From CAYMGM01 sp964390005 (lineage in GTDB: Bacteria > Pseudomonadota > Alphaproteobacteria > UBA9219): a stretch of 64,000 nt of DNA. A program made the position numbers and the translations under genes. The notes beneath the pieces were generated by a model. The model had not been told where the DNA came from. It did not search any database and worked only from the letters and a program-made list of their open reading frames with translations. Below are positions 52,734 through 61,053 of the stretch, piece after piece. The stretch lies in assembly GCA_964390005.1 (NCBI GenBank), contig CAYMGM010000008.1, forward strand, positions 1 through 64,000. Reading direction: 5' to 3'. Position 1 is the first letter of the stretch; every line of letters begins with the position of its first letter.

Positions 52734-54215
52734 CTATTTGTCGCTGTCGAAAGAAAGATCCAACGCGCGCCATAGCGCCAAGGGATCTGTCAGAGAACTT
52801 GCCGCGTGATCTAAAAGATCGGGATAATCCGTCCGCGTGTGCGCGCCCCGGCTTTCACGCCGTTCTTTCGCCTCACGCGCGATCAGAAAAGCGACAAGGG
52901 CTTGATCGTTCTGCGGTACATGCGGCAGGAAAGCCTCAACCGCCTGCCCAAGCCCTGCCTCATCGCGCAGAACGCCGACATGCTGGCCCATGATGGCGCG
53001 CAGCTGGCTTCGCTTGTCATCGGCCTCAAGCGGCGCTGCGCCTAGATCTTCACTAGCGGCAGGATCAACCGCCTTTCCGGCCAGAATAGCCGCGACGCGG
53101 CGGCCATAAACAACGGCTTCAAGCAACGAATTGCTGGCCAAGCGATTGGCCCCGTGTAGCCCGGTGGATGAAACCTCGCCCACGGCCCACAAACCCGGTA
53201 TCGACGTGCCGCCATCTTCATCGACCCAAACGCCGCCCATATGATAATGCGCCACGGGCCGAATGGGGATCGGCGCGCGCGCTGGATCGACACCTGCCAC
53301 CGCGCAATAAGCAAAAATAGCCGGAAAGTGCGTTTCAAAAGAGGCTATCGCCCGCGCATCTAAAAAGACGCGATGCCCTTTTTGCATCTCGGCCCAAATG
53401 GCCCGCGCCACCACATCGCGCGGCGCAAGATCGTTTTCGATAATATGGCGGCCTGTTTCATCGACCAGACGCGCGCCTTCGCCGCGCACAGCTTCGCTGA
53501 CCAAAGGCATCGGATCGTCCTGCGTATCCAGCGCCGTCGGATGAAACTGCATAAAAGCCAGATCCCGCAAACGTGCGCCGATCTTGGCCGCCAGCGCAAT
53601 GCCATGCCCCCATGAATCGTTTGGCGCTGTGGTATGAGGCCACAACGCGCCTGCGCCCCCCGTTGCCAACACAATCTGGCTTGCTTTTTGATAAAAAAGA
53701 CGGCCTGCCTGCCGATAGGTCACACCTTCTATCGCGCCTTGCGCATCAAGATGAAGCCGCAGCGCAATTGCGCCTTCACGCAAATGAATCGATGGCGTTT
53801 CGCGCGCCCGCGCGATCAAGGCGCGCATAATGCCCGCCCCCGTTCCATCGCCATCGACATGCGCGACACGGCGGCAAGAATGCGCGCCCTCTAAGCTCAG
53901 GCGCATTTGCCCGACGTCGTCACGATCAAAGGCCGTCCCCCACGCGAGGAGTTGCGCGATGGCCGCTGGGCCTTCGCGCGTCACGCTTTCGACCACGGCA
54001 GGATCGCAAAGCCCCGCCCCTGCCGCCAGCGTATCCGCCGCGTGTTTTTCAGGACTGTCCGCCGCATCCAGCGCCGCCGCAATGCCGCCTTGCGCCAAAT
54101 TGCTGCTGGTCGCTTGCCCCAAAACATCACGCGATAATAACAGAACAGGCTGCGGTGCTAAAGAAAGCGCCGTTGTCAATCCGGCAAGGCCTGCGCCAAT
54201 AACAACAATTGTCAT
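52734..54215 (-). CDS. nadB: L-aspartate oxidase
   Basis: FAD enzyme oxidising aspartate to iminoaspartate. The dinucleotide motif VIGAGLAGLTTAL is at the N-terminus; SSNLAQGGIAAA and the active-site HPTALDTQDDPMPLVSEAVRGEGA segments follow; HYHMGGVWVDEDG and GLHGANRLASNSLLE complete the FAD domain. The 493-residue length fits NadB rather than the larger succinate dehydrogenase flavoprotein. Its ATG overlaps the nadA stop. Confidence 0.96.
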   Translation of the reverse strand: MTIVVIGAGLAGLTTALSLAPQPVLLLSRDVLGQATSSNLAQGGIAAALDAADSPEKHAADTLAAGAGLCDPAVVESVTREGPAAIAQLLAWGTAFDRDDVGQMRLSLEGAHSCRRVAHVDGDGTGAGIMRALIARARETPSIHLREGAIALRLHLDAQGAIEGVTYRQAGRLFYQKASQIVLATGGAGALWPHTTAPNDSWGHGIALAAKIGARLRDLAFMQFHPTALDTQDDPMPLVSEAVRGEGARLVDETGRHIIENDLAPRDVVARAIWAEMQKGHRVFLDARAIASFETHFPAIFAYCAVAGVDPARAPIPIRPVAHYHMGGVWVDEDGGTSIPGLWAVGEVSSTGLHGANRLASNSLLEAVVYGRRVAAILAGKAVDPAASEDLGAAPLEADDKRSQLRAIMGQHVGVLRDEAGLGQAVEAFLPHVPQNDQALVAFLIAREAKERRESRGAHTRTDYPDLLDHAASSLTDPLALWRALDLSFDSDK

Positions 54216-55204
54216 ACCGAAGCCTCTAACATGCGTGTTACCGAAAGCCGGGCGCGTTCGGCAATGTCAGGAGAAATGACAACCTCGGGCGCTTCGTTTT
54301 CAAGCACGGCACGAATATTTTTCAGCGTAATCCGCTTCATGTGCGGGCATAAATGACAGGGGCGGATGAACGAGGTTTCAGGGAATTGAACGGCGACATT
54401 ATCGCTCATCGAGCATTCGGTTATCAGCATGGCTTGCGCCGGTTTTTCCGACGCGATCCATTCGATCATCCGCGCTGTCGATCCGGCAAAATCTGCGGCC
54501 CCCACAACATCCGGCGCACATTCGGGATGCGCCAAAACGCGCAAAGCCGGTTTGCCTTCGCGATAAGCCTGAATATCTTGCGCCGTGAAGCGTTCGTGAA
54601 CTTCGCAGCGCCCCTCCCACGGGATCACCTCGACCTTTGTCTCCGCGCCCACATTGCGCGCCAAATAGCCGTCAGGCGCCAAAATAACGCGCGCCGCGCC
54701 CAGCGATTCAACGATTTTTCTGGCATTGCCCGACGTGCAGCAAATATCAGCCTCGGCCTTCACAGCAGCCGAGGTATTGACATAAGTCACAATCGGCACG
54801 CCCGGATATTTTTGTCGCAAAGCGCGCATATCGTCTGGCGTTATGGATTCAGCCAATGAACACCCCGCCTTCGGATCGGGGATTAAAACCTTTCGCGCCG
54901 GATTAAGCAGCTTGGCCGTCTCAGCCATAAAATGAACGCCAGCGACCACAATGATCGCCGCGTCAGATTCAGCGGCCCGGCGCGCCAAAAGAAGCGAGTC
55001 GCCCACCACATCGGCCACGCCATGAAAAATCTCGGGCGTCATATAATTGTGCGCCAAAATGATCGCGTTTTTTTCAATCTTCAGGCGATGAATGGCCGCG
55101 ATGTCCGGCGCGAACAAAGCCCATTCGGCAGGCGGGATAACAGAGGCCACTTTGGCGTAAAGCGCGTCCAAAGCATTGGTAGATTGAATGATCGCGTCGT
55201 GCAT
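54212..55204 (-). CDS. nadA: Quinolinate synthase A
   Basis: Fe-S enzyme condensing iminoaspartate with dihydroxyacetone phosphate to quinolinate. The AHNYMTPEIFHGVADVVGDSL start, GVHFMAETAKLL, PDPKAGCSLAES, HPECAPDVV and the late CHLCPHMK supply the conserved substrate motifs and the cluster Cys residues. The 330-residue length is typical. It heads the nadABC operon; a NadQ-type operator palindrome lies 12 bases upstream of its ATG, so repression by the divergent regulator is likely. Confidence 0.97.
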   Translation of the reverse strand: MHDAIIQSTNALDALYAKVASVIPPAEWALFAPDIAAIHRLKIEKNAIILAHNYMTPEIFHGVADVVGDSLLLARRAAESDAAIIVVAGVHFMAETAKLLNPARKVLIPDPKAGCSLAESITPDDMRALRQKYPGVPIVTYVNTSAAVKAEADICCTSGNARKIVESLGAARVILAPDGYLARNVGAETKVEVIPWEGRCEVHERFTAQDIQAYREGKPALRVLAHPECAPDVVGAADFAGSTARMIEWIASEKPAQAMLITECSMSDNVAVQFPETSFIRPCHLCPHMKRITLKNIRAVLENEAPEVVISPDIAERARLSVTRMLEASV

Positions 55205-55215
55205 TTTGTTCCTTT

Positions 55216-55232
55216 ATGCTCGATCTGAGCAT
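55216..55232. promoter_or_regulatory. NadQ-type operator, nadA-proximal
   Basis: ATGCTC-GATCT-GAGCAT is a perfect 6-5-6 palindrome 12 bases from the nadA start codon. The same half-site, GAGCAT, recurs in the second palindrome 72 bases away. Confidence 0.75.
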
Positions 55233-55291
55233 TATGAAGACCAAAAAGAAAGGCCGTGAAGGAAAGGCTTTTCTTTCGGCCCAGAGAACGA

Positions 55292-55310
55292 TATATTCAA
55301 TTTGAGCATA
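55292..55310. promoter_or_regulatory. NadQ-type operator, regulator-proximal
   Basis: TATATTC-AATTT-GAGCATA is a 7-5-7 palindrome with one mismatch, sharing its right half with the nadA-proximal site. It lies 42 bases before the nadQ ATG and suggests autoregulation. Confidence 0.7.
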
Positions 55311-55351
55311 AATAATGTCAAGCCTTAAAAAAACGCCGACCGCACTGCAAC

Positions 55352-56302
55352 ATGAAAAAGAAAACCGCCACACCGACGCATGACAATCCTTTGGCGAGCG
55401 CGCCCGCGCATTTGTCCATTGAGCTGAGCGTCGTCATCGTCTCGGTTGTCTCGGGCGTGCCACATGTCATGTTGGCCGCTGACCGCTCGCTGCCCTCGGG
55501 CCCTTTTGCTATGCACCATCGCACGTTAGAGCAAGCGCTGCGCGCATGGGCGGCGGCGCACGCCAACATGCAACTGGGCTATGTCGAACAGCTTTATACC
55601 TTTGCCGACAAAGATCGCGGCCCCGAAGACGCGCGCGCGATTTCGATTGGCTATTTAGCCCTTGTCCCCGCGCAAGTCCGCAATGCCGATTTTTTTGATT
55701 GGTATCTTTTCTTTCCGTGGGAAGATCGGCGCGTCGGCATTCCGCAGCCCATCACAACGACAATTTTGAAAGGGCTCGCCGCCTGGCGCGCCGCCGCGCC
55801 CGACGCGGCCGCGCGCCGCGCCCGCGAAGCCCGCATTGCGGTGACGTTTCCCAAAGATCCGAAAGATTGGAACGAAGAGCTGGTCCTTCAGCGCTATGAA
55901 TTGCTGTGGGAAGCGGGTCTGATCGAAGAAGCGCGTCGCCGTCAAAACGCCGCGCGCCCAACGTCCCTTCTCCCCGGCCTTTCGATGCCGCACGATCACC
56001 GGCGCATCTTGGCAACGGGCATTGCGCGCCTGCGCGCCAAAATCAAATACCGCCCTGTCGTTTTTGAATTGATGCCGCCCGCCTTTACGCTTTTGCAGCT
56101 TCAAACGACACTTGAAGCCTTGGCGGGCCTTCCGCTGCACAAACAGAATTTCCGCCGCCTGATCCAAAACGAAGGCTTGGTCGAGCCCGTTCCCGGCCAA
56201 ACGCAAAGCGCCAAAGGCCGCCCGGCCCAGCTTTTTGCCTTTCGCCGCGAGATTTTACAACAGCGCGCGCTTGTCGGCACCAAACTGCCGCGCGGCGGGT
56301 AA
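55352..56302 (+). CDS. nadQ: NadQ-type NAD biosynthesis regulator (Nudix-wHTH)
   Basis: Two-domain regulator: a Nudix-related N-terminal domain (about 20-180) without a complete catalytic Nudix box, and a C-terminal winged helix (about 225-305) with the FRRLIQNEGLVEPVPGQT segment typical of NrtR/NadQ proteins. In alphaproteobacteria NadQ represses NAD biosynthesis genes. Here it is divergent from nadABC with two matching palindromes between, which strongly supports that role. The start at 55352 lacks a good ribosome-binding site and may be imprecise. It converges on aroA, four bases apart. Confidence 0.85.
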   Translation: MKKKTATPTHDNPLASAPAHLSIELSVVIVSVVSGVPHVMLAADRSLPSGPFAMHHRTLEQALRAWAAAHANMQLGYVEQLYTFADKDRGPEDARAISIGYLALVPAQVRNADFFDWYLFFPWEDRRVGIPQPITTTILKGLAAWRAAAPDAAARRAREARIAVTFPKDPKDWNEELVLQRYELLWEAGLIEEARRRQNAARPTSLLPGLSMPHDHRRILATGIARLRAKIKYRPVVFELMPPAFTLLQLQTTLEALAGLPLHKQNFRRLIQNEGLVEPVPGQTQSAKGRPAQLFAFRREILQQRALVGTKLPRGG

Positions 56303-56306
56303 CCCT

Positions 56307-57647
56307 TTACGCAATCAAAGCGCCAAGGCCATTCATCAAATCGACAAAACCGGGGAAGCTGGTCGCGATGACGCTGCCGTCGTCCACGGCTATGGGCTGA
56401 TCTGTCGCCATCCCCAGAACCAAAAAGCTCATGGCGATGCGATGATCTAAGGCGGTCGCAATCGTGGCCCCGCCAACAGGCGGCTTGCCTTTGCCATGCA
56501 CGATTAGATCGTCGCCTTCGATCTCAATATCTGCGCCTGCCGCTTTCAAGCCTTCCGCGACCAACGTTAAACGATCGCTTTCCTTGACCCGCAGCTCAGA
56601 CAGCCCGCGAAAACGCGATGTTCCTTCGGCACAGGCTGCGGCCATCGCCAGAATGGGATATTCGTCAATTTGACTGGGCGCGCGCAAAGCAGGAACGTCC
56701 GCGCCTTTCAGCGCACTGCCGCGCACCAAAAGATCGGCAACGGGCTCGCCCCCCTCTTCGCGCGGATTGAGTAGCGTGATATCGGCCCCCATTTCGCGCA
56801 ACGTCTCGATAATTCCCGCGCGGCGCGGATTTGTGCCAACCCCCGTCAACGTGACCTCGGAACCGGGGCGGATCAAAGCCGCCACAGCCGGAAAAGCCGC
56901 CGAGCTGATATCCGCCGGAACGAAAACATCCGCCCCCTTCATCTTGGGGTTTCCCTGCACGGAAATAGCCTCAGCGCCGCCTTCCGCCTCTTCGATCGTC
57001 AGCGTCGCGCCGAAATGACGCAGCATCCGCTCGGTATGATCGCGCGTGGGCACGCTTTCAATGACCGTGGTCACGCCATCGGCGCTAAGCCCCGCCAAAA
57101 GAACCGCCGATTTGACCTGCGCCGACGCCACTGGCAACCGATAGGTCAACGGCACAGGCGCCATCGCCCCATGCATGGCCAGCGGCAAACGACCGCCATC
57201 GCGGCTCATAAACTGCGTGCCCATTTGCTGTAAAGGCGTTATGACGCGCGCCATAGGGCGCTTACGCAGCGAAGCGTCGCCCGTCATCAAAGTGGTAAAA
57301 GGACGCGCCCCCAAAAGCCCGATCAAAAGCCGGGCCGAGGTCCCGCTGTTCCCCATATTCAACACATCCGCAGGCTCACGCATGGCCTGCAACCCGATCC
57401 CATTGATCGTCCAAACGCCGCCCTCTTCGTTAATTTCTGCGCCCAAGGCCCGCAAAGCGGCCACGGTGCAAAGCACGTCTTCACCCTGAAGTAAGCCATG
57501 AACGACCGTCCGGCCTTCGGCCAAACCGCCAAACATGATTGAGCGGTGCGAGATACTTTTATCCCCCGGGGGCCGCAGGCGCCCAGATAAAGGGCCGGAA
57601 AGGCTGGAAACGAGGGGGACAGGGTGGGGAGCGTCTGCATGTGTCAT
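56307..57647 (-). CDS. aroA: 3-phosphoshikimate 1-carboxyvinyltransferase (EPSP synthase)
   Basis: Sixth shikimate-pathway enzyme. The N-terminal LRPPGDKSISHRS and GNSGTSARLLIGLL motifs bind phosphoenolpyruvate and shikimate-3-phosphate; RDHTERMLRHFG, GDISSAAFP-like DISSAAFPAVAAL, and SELRVKESDRL follow. The ATG at 57647 removes a 34-residue extension. Length is 446 residues. It is divergent from the FYDLN-type gene, an arrangement common in alphaproteobacteria. Confidence 0.95.
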   Translation of the reverse strand: MTHADAPHPVPLVSSLSGPLSGRLRPPGDKSISHRSIMFGGLAEGRTVVHGLLQGEDVLCTVAALRALGAEINEEGGVWTINGIGLQAMREPADVLNMGNSGTSARLLIGLLGARPFTTLMTGDASLRKRPMARVITPLQQMGTQFMSRDGGRLPLAMHGAMAPVPLTYRLPVASAQVKSAVLLAGLSADGVTTVIESVPTRDHTERMLRHFGATLTIEEAEGGAEAISVQGNPKMKGADVFVPADISSAAFPAVAALIRPGSEVTLTGVGTNPRRAGIIETLREMGADITLLNPREEGGEPVADLLVRGSALKGADVPALRAPSQIDEYPILAMAAACAEGTSRFRGLSELRVKESDRLTLVAEGLKAAGADIEIEGDDLIVHGKGKPPVGGATIATALDHRIAMSFLVLGMATDQPIAVDDGSVIATSFPGFVDLMNGLGALIA

Positions 57648-57826
57648 GGACCAGCTATAGCAGCCGCCCGCGCTGTCGCCAAGCCCCAAGAGCCAGACAT
57701 TTCGATAAGATATTTGACAAGCCCCACAAATCATGGCAGAGGACAACACCCCCGATTGAAAGGGGGAGAAAACAAGCCCTTGGTGGTCCCAAACAGTCTA
57801 AAGCCCGGCACGGCAGGAGGCAAAAA

Positions 57827-58156
57827 GTGGTCAAAGCGGAATGGGGTTCAAAGCATATTTGCACGCATTGCGGCGCACGTTATTACGACATGAAGAAACA
57901 CCCGCCCGTTTGCCCAAGCTGCGGGACGGTTTATGATCCAGATGCCCTGACGAAATCCCGTCGGAGCCGTTCCAGCAACACAGAAGAAAAAGCCAAAAAG
58001 CCGGTACCTGAGACCGATTTGATGGAAGATCTTCCCATCATTGACAGCGATGACAGCGATGACGCCGTGATTGAAGACGCTGATGAATTGGGCGAAGACG
58101 ATATGGACGTTGAGGATGTCGTTCCGATTGAGGACGAAAACGAATCCCGTTCTTAA
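57827..58156 (+). CDS. FYDLN-type zinc-ribbon protein (TIGR02300 family)
   Basis: Small alphaproteobacterial protein of unknown function. The N-terminal zinc ribbon has CTHC and CPSC pairs around ARYYDMKKHPPVCPSCGTVYDPD, the family's FYDLN region. The C-terminal half is very acidic (Asp/Glu runs), as is typical. The start is GTG at 57827, six bases after a perfect AGGAGG; no ATG is suitably placed. It is followed by a terminator and divergent from aroA, matching the family's usual context. Confidence 0.9.
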   Translation: MVKAEWGSKHICTHCGARYYDMKKHPPVCPSCGTVYDPDALTKSRRSRSSNTEEKAKKPVPETDLMEDLPIIDSDDSDDAVIEDADELGEDDMDVEDVVPIEDENESRS

Positions 58157-58175
58157 TTCCTCAAAACAATCACCG

Positions 58176-58213
58176 AAAAACCCTGATACGCCAAAGCGTT
58201 GCAGGGTTTTTCT
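58176..58213 (+). terminator. Terminator after the FYDLN-type gene
   Basis: AAAAACCCTG (58176-58185) and CAGGGTTTTT (58202-58211) pair, with an inner ACGC/GCGT stem closing a short loop, followed by T-rich sequence. Confidence 0.9.
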
Positions 58214-58299
58214 TTATCTCAAAACGCGAAATTAGTTTCAAAACTTCATGCTAAGATCTTTTCATTGTTAATAATTTGAATGCACCGAAATTACCTATC

Positions 58300-58866
58300 A
58301 TGCCCACGCCACTTTCAGAGACGCTTCAGAACGCGATCATCAGTCGAAATTTGAATGCCATCAGTCAAATCCTGCCGCGTTTGTCTTATGCTTATTGTTC
58401 AAGCCGCCCCCATCGTCAAACGCGCTTGATCGACGAAAACTACATGTTAGCCTTGGCCCTTTTAATTCGGGCGGACACGCAGCGCTTTATCCAACAGGGG
58501 CTCGATCTGACCCGACAGATTATTTACGATGGCGTCGCGCGGCCAAAGACCGATTCACAGCCTCTTTTTGCAACAAACCGCCTTCTCCATGGCGACCGGG
58601 CCGATTTAATCAGTCTTTTCGTCACGCAATGGCTGCCCCTTCATTCTGAGCGTTCCGTTCAAAAATCTGAGTGCGAGCGCCTTTTGGAAATCTTTGGGGA
58701 CCAAGCGGCCTATAAAATCGCCATGGACGACACCAAAGCCGCGCTGGCAAAACTGGACGTGGCCGAGACGGCTACACCTAAAAAAGGCATGCGCAAAAGC
58801 CGCCCTGCACATGTTTTGCAAATTGATTTCCGCCGCCGACGCCAAACGCCGCGGCAAGGATCATAA
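58300..58866 (+). CDS. Hypothetical protein (188 aa)
   Basis: Unrecognised, mainly helical soluble protein with a basic C-terminus ending in RRRRQTPRQGS. The start is uncertain: the ATG at 58300 or an in-frame TTG at 58276, neither with a clear ribosome-binding site. It lies four bases before the next gene and so forms a two-gene operon with it. The basic tail could contact nucleic acid; this is inference. Confidence 0.65.
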   Translation: MPTPLSETLQNAIISRNLNAISQILPRLSYAYCSSRPHRQTRLIDENYMLALALLIRADTQRFIQQGLDLTRQIIYDGVARPKTDSQPLFATNRLLHGDRADLISLFVTQWLPLHSERSVQKSECERLLEIFGDQAAYKIAMDDTKAALAKLDVAETATPKKGMRKSRPAHVLQIDFRRRRQTPRQGS

Positions 58867-58870
58867 AACC

Positions 58871-59998
58871 ATGAAACCGCGTACACCGCTTCCATCTTTC
58901 TGGCACATCCTTCCGCATTTTGCGGACTGTAACATCGTGACCGATTTTGAACGCGAAGCCTCTCGCTTTCCTGAAGACGTCTATTTCTCTTCGCAAGAAC
59001 TTGCACGTTTTGCGTTGGTTCTTGGCCGTTATCAAACCGTTTTTCGCGACCGCCGAAACCCTAATCCGGCCACGGTTCTTTGGGCGCGAGCACGAAGCAA
59101 CTGGTTTTATCAATTACGCGAGACATCCGGCTTTTTGCCTCCCCGTCGCCTATGCGAAACCATTGAAGCTTTAACGGATTTAGAAACGCCATTTAAAAAC
59201 CAAGACGTTCTCGGTTTTTTGGCAAAAGCCCAAAAATCTTTGCCCGATTTTGCGCCGCGCGATTACTCCAACCTTTTCAATCTGATCGTACGTAAATCCT
59301 TCTTTTTGCCCGAAGGCTTTATGACAACACTCTGTCAGGAAAGCTCAAAAAACTTCGATCTATTCGACGCGCAAGATCTTTCAAACACGCTTTTTGCGCG
59401 CTTGCGGCTTAACTTGCCTCTCGACGACAATGAAGGGGGGAAGGCTCAGAACCGCGCCGTTGAAATCATGCCCTTGATGAGCCCGTGGGAAAGTTCGGAG
59501 ACGTTCTTCGCTTTAGCCTCTCTCTATCAAAAGATCGAGCCATCCTTTGCCCAAGCGGCCCATACGCATCTCGTCAATAATCGCTTGCAATATAAAACGC
59601 GCGATCTCGCTTTTTTCTTTTACGCCGCTGCCCGCGCCCGTCCCCGCGTCGCACAAGATTTTATACGCGACATAACAGCGATAACCGAAAAAAATATGGA
59701 TCGCTTCGATGGCAAGGATATCGATTATCTTTATGGCGCGCTGCCGCACCTTAAGCACAAGCCAAAAGATGCTTTCATGGACAAACTTTACGGGCGGACC
59801 CAAGAGCTTCGGTTCGAAATGTCGCCCGACGAGCTCACACAGCTTTTCCGCACGATTCATTCTAATAAGCTAACGATGCCCGAGACCATAGTCTCTGCCC
59901 TGTGCGAAGCTGTCGATTACAGGCAAAAAAAGCTGGGCTCCGCGCGCCTGCGGCTTATTCGAGGCTATCTGCCTCAACAGACTATCGCACAGCTTTAA
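58871..59998 (+). CDS. Helical-repeat protein, possibly OPR/DUF1601-like (375 aa)
   Basis: No signal peptide or membrane segment. The protein is built of repeated ~38-residue helical units with a shared pattern: FSSQELARFALVLGRY, FAPRDYSNLFNLIVRK, FDAQDLSNTLFARLRL, YKTRDLAFFFYAAARA, FDGKDIDYLYGALPHL, MSPDELTQLFRTIHSN. This F-x-x-Q/D-L-S/A-x-x-L/F layout resembles octotricopeptide-type repeats and the DUF1601 repeats of intracellular bacteria, known or suspected to bind RNA or protein. The ATG at 58871 is four bases past the upstream gene. Its stop overlaps the convergent rpoH stop. Function is unknown. Confidence 0.7.
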   Translation: MKPRTPLPSFWHILPHFADCNIVTDFEREASRFPEDVYFSSQELARFALVLGRYQTVFRDRRNPNPATVLWARARSNWFYQLRETSGFLPPRRLCETIEALTDLETPFKNQDVLGFLAKAQKSLPDFAPRDYSNLFNLIVRKSFFLPEGFMTTLCQESSKNFDLFDAQDLSNTLFARLRLNLPLDDNEGGKAQNRAVEIMPLMSPWESSETFFALASLYQKIEPSFAQAAHTHLVNNRLQYKTRDLAFFFYAAARARPRVAQDFIRDITAITEKNMDRFDGKDIDYLYGALPHLKHKPKDAFMDKLYGRTQELRFEMSPDELTQLFRTIHSNKLTMPETIVSALCEAVDYRQKKLGSARLRLIRGYLPQQTIAQL

Positions 59999-60939
59999 CC
60001 AACGATCTGCTCTGCCTCAGATACAACTTCTTCTGGGGGTGGTAACAGGCCTGTGACAACGGCCTCTTTCTTGATATTGGCTTGAAGTTTTTGAAAGGCG
60101 CGCGCTTCGATTTGACGGACGCGCTCACGGCTGACGCCATATTTCTGAGACAGATCTTCTAGCGTCTGCGGCGGCTCGGCCAAACGGCGCGCCACGATAA
60201 TCTCACGCTCTCTGTCACCTAAGCCCGCTATCGCCTTGGTCAGCAGCTTTTGACGCATGGCAGCCTCTTGGGCCTCACCCAACCGCTTTTCTTGGTTGGG
60301 GCCTTCGTCGGCCAGCCAGTCTTGCCATTGGCCGTCTTCTTCATCGCCCGCGCGGCGCGGCGCATTCAACGATTGATCGCCGCCAATCAAACGGCGGTTC
60401 ATCGAAATCACATCCTGTTCCGAAACAACCAGATCGTGCGCGATTTTCTTGACTTGCTCGGGCGTCAGATCGCCATCATCCAACGCATGCAGATCGCGCT
60501 TCATCCGGCTGAGATTAAAGAACAGTTTTTTCTGCGACGCCGTCGTTCCCATTTTGACAAGCGACCACGAATGCAAAATATATTCGGTAATCGCCGCCCG
60601 GATCCACCACATGGCGTACGTGGCCAGACGATACCCCTTATCAGGATCGTAACGTTTAACCGCCTGCATCATGCCGATATTGCCTTCGGCGATCAGGTCC
60701 GACACCGGCAAGCCATAGCCGCGGTACCCCAGCGCAATCTTCGCCACAAGGCGCAAATGGCTGGTGACCAATTTATGCGCGGCATCCAAATCGCCATGCG
60801 CGCGCCACGCCTTGGCCAGCATGAACTCTTCGTCCGCGGGCAAAAGCGGAAAGCGGCGAATCTCTTGCAAATAGATTTGCAGATTGCCGTCGCTGCGCAA
60901 GGCGGGAAGTTGGTGAGACGAAGATGACGTTATGTTCAA
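59995..60939 (-). CDS. rpoH: RNA polymerase sigma factor RpoH (sigma-32)
   Basis: Heat-shock sigma factor. Region 2 has GLPVSDLIAEGNIGMMQAVKRYDPDKGYRLATYAMWWIRAAI; the RpoH box follows as QKKLFFNLSRMK; region 4.2 has YGVSRERVRQIEARAFQKL. The start is taken as TTG at 60939: AAGGAAGAAGGG lies just upstream and a good promoter at 60970-60997 rules out the ATG at 60987, which is upstream of the -10. This gives 314 residues. It is followed on the same strand by no gene, its stop overlapping a convergent gene. Confidence 0.93.
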   Translation of the reverse strand: MNITSSSSHQLPALRSDGNLQIYLQEIRRFPLLPADEEFMLAKAWRAHGDLDAAHKLVTSHLRLVAKIALGYRGYGLPVSDLIAEGNIGMMQAVKRYDPDKGYRLATYAMWWIRAAITEYILHSWSLVKMGTTASQKKLFFNLSRMKRDLHALDDGDLTPEQVKKIAHDLVVSEQDVISMNRRLIGGDQSLNAPRRAGDEEDGQWQDWLADEGPNQEKRLGEAQEAAMRQKLLTKAIAGLGDREREIIVARRLAEPPQTLEDLSQKYGVSRERVRQIEARAFQKLQANIKKEAVVTGLLPPPEEVVSEAEQIVG

Positions 60940-60969
60940 GACCCTTCTTCCTTTCAAAGGTGAACCACT

Positions 60970-60997
60970 ATCATACCTTGTCAGCATGAGGACACAA
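60970..60997 (-). promoter_or_regulatory. Predicted rpoH promoter
   Basis: Leftward TTGTGT (60997-60992), 16-base spacer, TATGAT (60975-60970). The start point would be near 60963, about 24 bases before the TTG start codon. It looks like a sigma-70 rather than a heat-shock promoter. Confidence 0.6.
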
Positions 60998-61053
60998 AAG
61001 GACTTTCTGATGGCAAAAAGCACGCCCTCAGAAAAATGCCGCCTTACATATAG

